From Flaccisagitta enflata (taxonomy: Eukaryota; Chaetognatha; Sagittoidea; Aphragmophora): DNA of 64,000 nucleotides. This document shows positions 55,467-64,000 of this stretch, one piece after another (positions within the stretch are counted from its first letter, which is position 1; the number at the start of each line of letters is the position of its first letter). Position numbers and translations under genes: made by a program. The notes under the pieces were generated by a model, which ran no database searches, was not told the DNA's origin, and saw nothing but the letters and a program-made list of their open reading frames with translations. The DNA is taken from positions 97,402,001 to 97,466,000 of the forward strand of contig OZ231127.1 of the NCBI GenBank assembly GCA_965153355.1, in the 5' to 3' direction.

Positions 55467-55561
55467 TTTTTCGAAATTCGAGGCTCTGGTGTGAGAGGAG
55501 TTGGTCACGTGATCTTAAGGTAATGATTCTGAAACAACTTTCCCCCTTCCTATCTCTTTTA

Positions 55562-55730
55562 AGTCGCGGACACGCGACTTTACATACCTTGCTGTGGTGG
55601 TCGGTCCGTCCGTCCGTCCATCGGTCTATCCTTTAGTAACTTTCTTGAAAAGGGAGCGTTTTTTTTAGCTATACTGTCTTTGCATACCCGTCCGCGATAG
55701 GCCAGACAGGGGGTCCATTAAACGGCCTTG
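55562..55730 (-). mobile_element. Helentron-like element
   Basis: AGTCGCGGACACGCGACTT, GGTCGGTCCGTCCGTCCGTC and CATTAAACGGCCTTG. Confidence 0.7.
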
Positions 55731-55956
55731 TTCTTTGTTTTTATTTTCTGAACTTACAAATGTGTCTTTTAGTAAAATCATCATTTTATTTTCTCTTGCG
55801 TTTTGTCATACAACCTCTATTTCTCTCTATTTGTACCTATCTTTCCTTTCATGTGTCTGTCTGGCAACTATCCATCTTCGAATGTCTCTGGTTGTCTGTC
55901 TCTCTCTATCTCTCTCTGTCCCTCTTTGTCTCTGTCTGTCTGTCTGTCTGTCTCTG

Positions 55957-55976
<20 letters not shown>

Positions 55977-56036
<60 letters not shown>
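55977..56036. repeat. (CT)n microsatellite
   Basis: A CT array preceded by GTCTCT/GTCTGTCT repeats. Confidence 0.97.
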
Positions 56037-56039
<3 letters not shown>

Positions 56040-56070
56040 ACCACCCGGCCCCACGTCCCCATTGCTCCAG

Positions 56071-56129
56071 ATAATTGGAAATTCGAGGAAAGTAGGGTAT
56101 TCATCAATGCAAACGACATCTTAGATTAG
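56071..56129 (+). CDS. Weak candidate terminal exon
   Basis: After (CT)n and CCCATTGCTCCAG the frame (two bases, then codons) reads NWKFEESRVFINANDILD and stops with TAG at 56127-56129. The splice context is good. The segment is short and has no partner exon. Confidence 0.35.
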
Positions 56130-56470
56130 AATTTAAAAAATCATTACGAAAAAAAGAAGAAAGAAGGAAGGAAAGGTGAAAGGGAATTTTTCTTTTTACC
56201 AGAAGCAATCGTTAACTGAGATTGATGTAGGAAAATGAGTCATCGATTGCGTCTACTCTTCCCCTTCCTCCTCCTTCTCCTCCTCTTCCTTCTCTTCCTC
56301 CTCTTCCTACTCTTTTTCCTCCTCCTCATCTATTGCCCCTCATTATGAGGGATCATTTTCACTGATGAAAAATGACATTTTTTTTACCCGCCCATGAGTG
56401 TCCCCTCGTTCTCCATCTACCCCCTCGCTACCACTTTCTCTTTCCTCTTTTCCTCCACCCGCCCTTATTT
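56130..56470. other. CT/CCT-rich stretch, no gene
   Basis: A CTCCTCCTTCTCCTCC-type polypyrimidine region (56258-56335) with nothing else recognised. Confidence 0.5.
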
Positions 56471-56474
56471 CTTT

Positions 56475-56675
56475 AGTCGCGTGCACGCGACTCTACAACC
56501 CGCTTTGTCCGTCGGTCGGTCGGTCCGTCGGTCCGTCGATCGGTCACGCTTAGCTTTTTTCGGTGTTTACGGGCGGTTTTGGGGTTACTGCTCCTGCCCG
56601 ACTGCTTGGTTGGTCAATTTCGTCACTGCCCCTGCCCACCCGCACGCGACTAGGGTAGCCGTGTATCCGGCCTTG
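56475..56675 (-). mobile_element. Helentron-like element, well-preserved copy
   Basis: A perfect AGTCGCGTGCACGCGACT, (GTCY)n, CTCCTGCCCGACTGCTTG, CCCGCACGCGACTAGGGTAG and CCGTGTATCCGGCCTTG. Confidence 0.8.
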
Positions 56676-56746
56676 TTTCTTCTCTTGTTCTTTCCTGCCC
56701 TTCTGTTTTCGCTAGCCAGGAGGAAAACATTTTTACTTCCGTTTTT

Positions 56747-56940
56747 AGTCGCGTGCTACGCGACTCTACATACCATTGGTTTATCGGTCCGTCCGTCCGT
56801 CCGTCTGTCACACTTTACTTTTTTCGTTTTTTTTTTTTTTTTTGCGGGCTTTGGCCTCACTGCTACTGCCCAAATGACCAAGTGACGTCAACTACAGCCC
56901 CTTCCCACTTGCGACTGGGGTAGCCGTGTATCCGGCCTTG
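56747..56940 (-). mobile_element. Helentron-like element
   Basis: AGTCGCGTGCTACGCGACTC, GGTCCGTCCGTCCGTCC, TGCGACTGGGGTAGCC and GTGTATCCGGCCTTG. Confidence 0.8.
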
Positions 56941-56944
56941 TTCA

Positions 56945-57555
56945 GAGTGGAGTTAGTGTAGGTATCTTTTGTCAGTGACGTAGAGCTGATGACGTTTTGA
57001 CTTATTGTTTTCATACAACATAGCTATTGGGTTCATGTTTTTCTGGCAGGGTTCGAGCTCATGAGGATCTTCGCTCCCAGGGCCTACCTCCGCTCTTTCT
57101 TTCCTCCGATACTACAAATAAACGTTTAAATTAAACGACATGATTTCCATTTTGACTCAGGTTGACACCATTATTGTTAGCTTCGTTAGTAATTGTTAGC
57201 TTCGCAAGCATACTGTTATGAAAATCTGAACTTGTGGCACAAATTTGGCAATTAACAAGAATAAAAAATGGAAACATTAAGTCAAGCAAAACGAAAACAG
57301 TATTTTTGTCTCGCTGAACTTGCTCGGCCAAATCGACGTTTACACGTTGAGGAAAAAGATCAACCAATTAAGGACCCAAGATGTCGTTCCTACCCCTCTT
57401 TCATTCATCGCCGTTTTCCTACATGGTCTACCAGGCGGAAACAATCGGTTCATAATAATTACTATTCCGATTTTCTTCCTCTTTTTGGGCAGCGGCCCCG
57501 CAGGAGTCGATGACCTATGCTTTCACACATATGGGGAATTTTCTCCTCCTTCAAG
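56945..57555. other. No gene recognised
   Basis: Frames of about 80 codons exist on both strands (57131-57367, 57268-57513) but none shows a convincing domain or splice context. Confidence 0.35.
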
Positions 57556-57559
57556 AGGC

Positions 57560-57965
57560 TAAAATCTTAGCCTCATGGCTCAAATCCCAGCCCATTGACT
57601 TAAATTCCACCCTCGACGCTCAACATCTAGCCTCGAGGCTCAAATCCTAGTCTTGAGGCTCAAATCCCAGCTGCAAGGCTCAATTCCATTCTAAAGACTT
57701 GAATCCCAGCTTCAAGGTTTAAATCTCAACCTGGAGGCTCAAACCCTGGCCTTGAAGCTCAAATCACAGCCTCATCGGCTGTGGCTCAAATCCCAGCCTC
57801 AATTCTCAAACACCAGCCTCAAGGCTGAAATTCTGGCCTTAGGGCTGAAAATCCCAGCTGCAGGGGTCAAATCACATTAGCCTAGGCTTAGGGCTAAAAT
57901 CACGGCCTCAAGGCCCAAATATCAGCCTAAATCCTTCAAGCCAAGCCACCATGCTCAAATCTACA
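57560..57965. repeat. (AAGGCTCAAATCCCAGCCTC)n minisatellite
   Basis: About 19 degenerate units of 20-22 bp, related to the family 2 minisatellite near 5280-5400. Confidence 0.85.
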
Positions 57966-57979
57966 GAGGAAGGAGAAAT

Positions 57980-58352
57980 ATAAGATGTGAACCCCCTTAC
58001 AACTGTAGCACCCCCCCTTACAGCTCAAACTACAGCAATAAATAATAAATCTAACATCGTTTATTAAAGCTTATGACTATACAAGTGGCGCCACCAGAGC
58101 GATTTTGCAATTTCCATTCCAGTCTCAAATTATAATAAAAAAACCTTGATTTTTTGAATTTTTAGTTATAGTTAATTTCAATATTTTATTAAGCTATATT
58201 TTAACTTAAAAAACAAAAATGAAAAATCGCTCTGGTAACGCCACTTGTATTAATATAAACATTTTTCCTTTACCTTTAGAATGTCTATAATCTAATTGGT
58301 TAGAGCTGTAGGGGGGGGGGTGCTACAGTTTTCAGGGGGTTCACACCTTATA
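57980..58352. mobile_element. Palindromic MITE
   Basis: AAGATGTGAACCCCCTTAC and the inverse (GGGGGTTCACACCTT) form the ends. A subterminal CTGTAGCACCCCCCC and an inner GTGGCGCCACCAGAGCGATT are also inverted. TATA-like duplication at the edges is uncertain. Confidence 0.75.
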
Positions 58353-58687
58353 TTAACCTTCTCTCTGTAAGCAAAGCGCAACTGCCCCTTTCGCCATCAC
58401 ATCTTAACATACACCAACTTAGGGGCAATGGATACCGCTCACCATCTGACGCTTTTGCGACTATTCTTTGGGTCGAGACACCAAAAAGGACGGTAATACT
58501 ACTCCCCTTTCTTCCCCATTTGCTTCCTCTTCTTTTTCTTCTCCTCCTTTCTCAATTAGTCCAATCTGTTGATGCATGAAATTGAGTAAACTCAGCTTTT
58601 CTGGAACAAAGCTTGGAAATTTGCATACAAGTATTTAAAGTCATGTAAATCATGATTACAATAAGTGCGGGTCAAAACAATTTGGTT

Positions 58688-59694
58688 ACCTATCTTAAAA
58701 ACTCATCTAAGATTTTTACAACCATGCCATCGCTACAACGTGGGACTCAGAGCAATGAAATTTTATGAGCAAGATGATATGTATTTCATAACCATGCCCC
58801 CCCCCCAAAAAAAAAAAAAAACCAAAAAACCGGACAACATGTTTGTCAGTATTTAACACCCAGGCAATGAGAAAAATTAAGGAAAATTGGTGACCGTTTT
58901 GAAGCTCTGCAAAAGATCTTTCAAATGAGACGTTGCTGGTTTTCTCAGCTTTATTCCTTTAGAAGTGGCATTGGAATAAAGACAGATTGTCAGGAATTTG
59001 AGAATTCACTACAGAGTTTTCATGTTTTTTGTTTGTTTTAACATAGAAATTAAACACATTGAGAAAAAATTCGTTCTTGGCGCTATTTTGAAGACAATTT
59101 GAAGCTCTTTAATTTGCTCATGGATATCAAGTAGCTGTGACAAACCTATTATTAACAAAAACGTTGAGACGAAAATTACTAAAAGAAAAAAAAAAAGACA
59201 ATATTTGCCCCTTCTCCAAACGGTGATATTTTTCTTCAAACCTATGCCATTTCTAAACGAACAAACCTAAAGATACCAGCAAGGTGGCATTAGAATGATT
59301 TTTCAAAGATCTTTCTAATGGTAATGATTTTTTTATTGATCAAGCTTTTGGGTTAGCAACAATAAGCAAGACAAGTTGTCCGGTTTTTTTCTTTGCCATT
59401 GTTACATGTCCACACCAAATTGTAGCTCTCTAGCTTTTCAGAAGCGGAGACATAGCCAATTTACTTATGTATATATTTTTCTCCAAAATACCCTTTTTCC
59501 AAAAAAAATGCAGTTTTTATATACAAAAGTAAATCGGCTATATCTCTGCTTCTAATAAAGCTAGAGAGCTGAAATTCGGTGTGCATATGTACAAAATACA
59601 TATTTTTTAGCTCATCAAATTTCTTTGCCCTCACTCAAGCAGTTTGGCAATATCATGGTTTTAAAAATCTTAAATGAATCTTTAAGATAGGTGC
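58688..59694. mobile_element. Foldback element, about 1 kb
   Basis: ACCTATCTTAAAAACTCATC at the left is the imperfect inverse of 59647-59694. A second complementary pair lies around 59425-59570 (TAGCTCTCTAGCTTTTC and inverse), closing the palindrome near 59490. Confidence 0.7.
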
Positions 59695-59892
59695 TTAAGT
59701 TTTTTTGATGTGCACCAATCATAGTCATGATCTTCCTGGCTTAAAATACTAGTATCCAAATTTTCATACTTAGTTCCGGAAAAGCCGAGTCCTTTCTTCA
59801 AAAACCTGGGCAAGATCTCTTCTTCATCTTCTTCTGTATCTTCTCTTTCTTCTTCTTTTTGTTTTCTCGCTTTTTCTTTTTCCTCGTTTTTT

Positions 59893-60086
59893 AGTCGTGT
59901 GCTACGCGACTCTATACCCCGCTTTGTCGGTCTGTCGGTCCGTCGGTCCGTCGGTCCGTCACACTTTTTTTTTTTAAGGGTTTTTGTGGTTTTTGGCCCC
60001 ACGGCTCCTGCCTAAATGATCAAGTGACCTCCATCATGTTCCCTGCCCACCCGCACGCGACTGGGGTAGCCCTTTTTACGGCCTTG
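59893..60086 (-). mobile_element. Helentron-like element
   Basis: AGTCGTGTGCTACGCGACTC, GTCGGTCCGTCGGTCCGTC, CCCGCACGCGACTGGGGTAG and TACGGCCTTG. Confidence 0.8.
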
Positions 60087-60219
60087 TTTCTTCTTAATCT
60101 TCATTTTCTTTTTCTCTTTTTTTCTTTTTCGTCTACTTCTACTTTGTTTTCTTCTTCTTCTTTCTTTATTTCTTCATCATCTTCCTCTTCTTCTTCTTCT
60201 TTTACTACTTCTTCATTTT

Positions 60220-60300
60220 AGTTGCAGACATGCAACTTTATAAGAGGCTTTGTCCATCCGTCGGTCCATCGATCCGTCCGTTGGTCCATGAGCATGATTC
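60220..60300 (-). mobile_element. Helentron-like element fragment
   Basis: AGTTGCAGACATGCAACTTT and GTCCATCCGTCGGTCC; the other end is missing. Confidence 0.5.
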
Positions 60301-60612
60301 GCCACAAAAAACATTTCCTTTTTAATCCGCAGTATTGAAACAATTCAAGGTACCTTAATCAAACCTAATTTTCATAAGGAATTGGCATCAGCAGCCTTGC
60401 AATTGTCAAATTCAATACATGCTGCTGCAAAGTGCTGTGCATGCTCACATGAAAAACTGTCTCCCTCATTACCAATATGGCATAATCCCTTGCCATCAAT
60501 CAAACTGTGCCATATCTTAATCATAACATAAAACAGTGTCAATTTATTAGGAAAACTAGGTGTCATGCGCATTTCATATGGTCAATAAGGGTCCACAAGG
60601 CTCTCTTCCTTT

Positions 60613-60860
60613 TTATTCAGTTTGGGTGAATGGCTGAATCTTGGCCCTCAATTGGCCCTCAATAAAATGTCCAACAGTTGAATTAAGCTTAACCTCAATT
60701 CTGTCCATTAAGGGCATAGTTTCTTTACAATGTGACCCATGGGTGAATTGTTGAATTTTGGCCCTCAATTGACCCTCAAAAGGATGTCCAACAATTGCAT
60801 TAATCTTAACATTCAATTCTGTCCTCTAAGGGCATGGTTTCTTTACAATGTAACTTTTGG
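60613..60860. repeat. Two-unit tandem repeat of about 123 bp, coding-like
   Basis: GAATCTTGGCCCTCAATTGG...AAGGGCATAGTTTCTTTACA is repeated from about 60735. On the minus strand both units encode a segment like VGH(x2)EGQLRAKIQ, but a one-base difference breaks the frame upstream. This suggests a decayed repeat protein or chance. Confidence 0.5.
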
Positions 60861-61368
60861 GTCCTTCTTATAATCCTCTGCTTATAAGCCTCTTCTTCTC
60901 TAATACACTCTGCAGGTGCACCACTGTCCTCCTATGGTAATCACTACAACAATACCCACAAACCTTTATGCCAGTCATAAAACACCTAAAGTAGTTTTAA
61001 CTGTAGAAGTTAATCAATTTAGCCATCAATGGTCTCTTCAGAGCCTCTTGAATGTTCTCAATCACCAATTTCTCTTCTTTCTACTTTTACTCCATTCTTA
61101 AATTGTCCAATCATTGTAAGGCGCTAATGATCTGCTAGGTTTGCAAAACATCTTCGCCCATGCCCTGATGCCATTTTCATTCAACATAGCCCATCATCTT
61201 TGTGGATGTACCATTCAAACGGATGCGCCACTAGTTTAACATTTATGATGGCCAAAGTTACAAAACAGCTTAGAGGTAAAAATTGAGTCAAAAAAGGCCA
61301 CTTTAATGCACACATGCAACTCAGATTTAGGGTTTTTGTTGTTAATTCACACACAATTCCAATTCTTG

Positions 61369-62205
61369 TTAAATGTCAACAATGGAAGACATGAGATTTT
61401 GGGTGTTGCCTATTTGTTGGCCATTGGTCTGAGCCTTACAAATCATATCGTTCTCCATTTTATGGACAGCTTCATCACACTGCTTCTTCAAATAGGCCTC
61501 ATTTTGTTTGTAGACATTCCCCAAAGAGTTCCTCTTTTCAACATGTGCAAACGAGAGATAGAGGTTCAATACACTGTGCTCAAATATGGCGGCCTTCACT
61601 GCCTCCAAAAAAATAAATGCATGATTTTTTGATGATTCGTCTTTTCCATATAAACCAATTTTGCATAGTTTTGCCTCGTAATTGGCAAAAATACGCACTT
61701 TTAAGTTGCCCACGATTCCACGACATTCATTGGCATAGATATTAATGAAGGCTGTGGTGCAGAAATCATAAAGAAGTGTTGCAGCCCAGTACATTAATTT
61801 CTTTGATTTCAACTTTATATTGAAAACAATGGTGAATTGTTCCAGAACATCACTCCATGGTTGATCAACATTTGGTGGTGGCAGTGAAGCAAGAGCCGGC
61901 ACAAAGTACCAACACCGAAGTGGTGAAGGTCTAAGAATAACATTCATTCTATCCTGGTCCACTGCCAAAAAGACATGCCGAGAACGTTTCAGTCTATTCA
62001 ACTCCAAGAAAAACATGGATGGATTCTTTTCTTCATTTCTCTCGTAAAGTTTCCTAAAAATGTCTTTTGGGATAAATCCATATTGTATGGATTTGTCCAA
62101 TGCTTCAATATCATTGATGGGACTTGCTGAGTCATTGTTCAATTCCCTCAGTCTCTTAACACAGAGGAAATGTTTTGTGTCTTTGGTGGCTTCTCTTTGA
62201 AAAGA
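61369..62205 (-). pseudogene. Unidentified minus-strand ORF, about 278 codons, no clear start
   Basis: The frame is open from a TAG at 62206-62208 to a TAA at 61369-61371. Usable starts in the first part are absent; the first Met codon lies about 65 codons in. A splice acceptor (TTGCTAG or TTTTCAAAG) near 62200 would fit an internal or terminal exon. Mixed hydrophobic and charged sequence (PSPLRCWYFVPALASLPPP, LMYWAATLLYDFCTTAFIN) looks like real protein. Upstream at 62220-62487 a charged frame (SDENDGSDINVMGVGFCEE) is separated from a neighbouring open frame by a shift at an A-rich run. I do not recognise the family. It may be a host gene exon or a decayed mobile or viral gene. Confidence 0.45.
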
Positions 62206-62629
62206 CTAGCAATGTTCAGAATTCTTTATCTAAAATCTGACAAACCTCTTGTTCATCTTCAAGAAAATAATGTCTTTCCTCACAAAAGCCAACGCCCATG
62301 ACATTTATATCGCTGCCATCATTTTCATCACTGTTTTGGTCAGTTTTTTCTTTTTTTCTTCAAATCCACTCTTCTTCACCACACTTTGACAATCCAATTC
62401 TTGGTGGTGGCTTGTTCCTTCGTCCATGTTACACATGTCAGTCATTTTAGTGATTTTTTGAAGGGTAAGTTCCCATTGCACACGCAAAAAAAATTTGGCA
62501 AAACCAATACTTGTTCTTGCACTCTTAAGGATGGTTATGTAGCATCCCTTTTCACATATTCCCTTTATCTCTGCTGGACATAAGTGTAGGCATATTATAC
62601 AAACAATGGCCTTTAACTAGTCATCCAAG

Positions 62630-63055
62630 CATGGCACATGGCCAGCGGTGCCAGATGCCCTGCTGAAAATGATCCAATGAGGGCAGGGCAACGGTATCAG
62701 AGGACCAATGTCCTGTAGAACACAGGAATGAATTTCAACATGTCTGTCCTTCCGTCTGTCTTGAGCGGGTATATTTCCCGCCTTATATGGCTGATTTAGG
62801 CCACTGAGGCATATTTAAGGTATGTAGGGCACAATTAATGCTTAGAAAGCCAATTTGAGGTTTGGAGGTTTACTTTAATGTGCTTGGAGGAGCTAGTGCA
62901 AAAAGGTCTGGAGAGCAGATTTGAGGTCTGGGGGTAGATTTGAGGCATGGGAGAGGCTATTTTCAAGCCAAGAGGGCTAATCTGAGGCCTAGAGGAAAAA
63001 ATTGAGGCTTGGGAGGGCTAAATTGAGGACTGGGAGGGCTAATCTAACACTTGAA
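62630..63055 (-). repeat. Family 2 element copy, inverted
   Basis: The conserved end GCCCTGCTGAAAATG...GAGGGCAGGGCAACGG and GTCCTGTAGAACACAG lies at 62655-62735. A GTCCTTCCGTCTGTC tract follows, then GAGGCTTGGGAGGGCTAA-like minisatellite units to 63055. Confidence 0.7.
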
Positions 63056-63222
63056 AATAAAATAAATTTAAAGGAATTAAAGAAATATCTAATTGTAATT
63101 CTTTTTTTTCACGGATTTTGAAGAGAAAAAAACAAAATCTGCCGATCAAAAGTGTTTCTCTTCATTGTTATCAAAATGCGCAATTTTTTTTTTGCCGTTT
63201 ACAAAGGTTTACAGGTCAGATA

Positions 63223-63918
63223 TCATAACTCTTTATAACGAACACATCGACAATCGTAATCAGGAATTTCGTATGCTGAAAGAATAGCAGGACCAAGACT
63301 GAAAAGTGTTTTCAGACATTCGGAATCAAGCGCGATATGCCGCTTTTCTCGGTAGTCGTTAGTTTCAACAAAGTCATCGATCGGCAGCGCATCCATCAGA
63401 TGAACAATCTTGATCTTTGACTGCCCGACTTTGTCATCATTTTCTTTCATCCACCACTCGACGTCCTCAGGAGTGCAGTTAGTCTTTGCTCACTTCTGTT
63501 CCAACTCCTCCTCTTCCTCTTCCTCCTCCTCTTCATCCTCTTCCTCTTCAAACTCGATGTCATAATGCGACGCGAGCTCTGCCCTCTCAATGACAAAATG
63601 TTCAGGTGAGAAAAAATGCAGCAGTTCGTCATCGTCCTTTATTCCTTTCCATGGACAGGCTTCATCTACGGCCATCCGCTTGGCCACGGAGAGAAACTCT
63701 TCAAACTCCCCGCGAGTGAACATAGTGAGTTCACTACAAACAAAATTTTTGTTGTCCGGCCGGATTATGGGCTTGATGAAAGCAAGCCCGATCTTCTTAA
63801 ACTCATTTGGGTGGGCATCAATAAACACAATTCGGCATTTATCGATTTTAAAAGTTTTTTTGCAAACAGAGTTCATTTTCAGGAACAGCTTGTTTAGCCT
63901 AGGTAAAAAATCATTCAT
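63223..63918 (-). pseudogene. Unidentified gene remnant, one frame broken by a single in-frame TGA
   Basis: From an ATG at 63916-63918 the frame runs 142 codons to TGA at 63490-63492. It then stays open in the same frame for a further 88 codons to a TGA at 63223-63225. The first part contains CRIVFIDAHPNEFKKIGLAF and FTRGEFEEFLSVAKRM and ends in a long Glu-rich run. The second contains VEWWMKENDDKVGQ and DYDCRCVRYKEL. Composition and codon use are coding-like on both sides of the stop. It could be a pseudogene with one nonsense change, a read-through product, or a sequencing error. No family was recognised. The window ends about 80 bp upstream of its start. Confidence 0.5.
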
Positions 63919-64000
63919 GTATTGATTAATGAATACATTGTTTGGCCAAAAATCAAAACGGTTTTATACTTATTTAAAATTCTAATAAATATCTTTCACC

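Overview
This window looks like non-coding-rich nuclear DNA of a metazoan. It is AT-rich, dominated by microsatellites, minisatellites and nested transposons, carries exact TTAGGG-type telomeric repeat, eukaryotic 18S rRNA sequence, GT-AG spliced exon candidates and a metazoan-style Ty3/gypsy retrotransposon. The best matches to known element architecture (pearl/DINE-like elements with a GTCY tetranucleotide core, a CsRn1-like gypsy with a CHCC Gag finger) point to a marine invertebrate, perhaps a mollusc or another lophotrochozoan. The species cannot be named from the sequence.

Layout. 1-9.4 kb: minisatellite-bearing interspersed elements and (GA)n, (CA)n, (TTG)n and (AAC)n arrays. 9.98-10.57 kb: a palindromic MITE. 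11.1-12.4 kb: two phase-compatible minus-strand exons of a host gene with an Ala/His-rich C-terminal part, separated by a 0.75 kb (CATT)n array. 12.6-14.4 kb: interspersed elements and a tRNA-like remnant. 14.37-31.07 kb: a composite locus. Its outer shell is a small element with a GGGTTTAGGGGTAG minisatellite and inverted ends. Inside is a block bounded by outward-facing telomeric repeats (CCCTAA on the left, TTAGGG on the right). The block carries an intact 603-aa tyrosine recombinase gene with a TATA box, an antisense shortened 18S rRNA-like sequence, rDNA-spacer-like tandem repeats and a perfect 28-bp inverted repeat. A complete, young 9.9 kb gypsy retrotransposon (20472-30373) has inserted into the right-hand telomeric array. 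31.1-33.3 kb: a foldback element split by a hAT element with a perfect 8-bp target duplication.

36.0-39.5 kb: at least three, perhaps four, plus-strand exons with matching splice phases and a terminal stop. Three of them lie directly behind (CT)n arrays that would serve as polypyrimidine tracts; the second needs a short spacer. 37.6-47.5 kb: foldback and MITE elements, some nested three deep, and a second hAT. 48-60.3 kb: many copies of a short Helentron-like (HINE/pearl-like) family, MITE copies and minisatellites. 60.3-64 kb: a differently composed stretch with two unidentified minus-strand protein-coding remnants; one is broken by a single in-frame TGA.

No bacterial-style operons, CRISPR arrays or functional tRNA genes were seen. 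The most unusual object is the telomere-bounded block at 15.2-30.8 kb, which resembles a linear, telomere-capped mobile replicon carrying a recombinase and rDNA-derived sequence.
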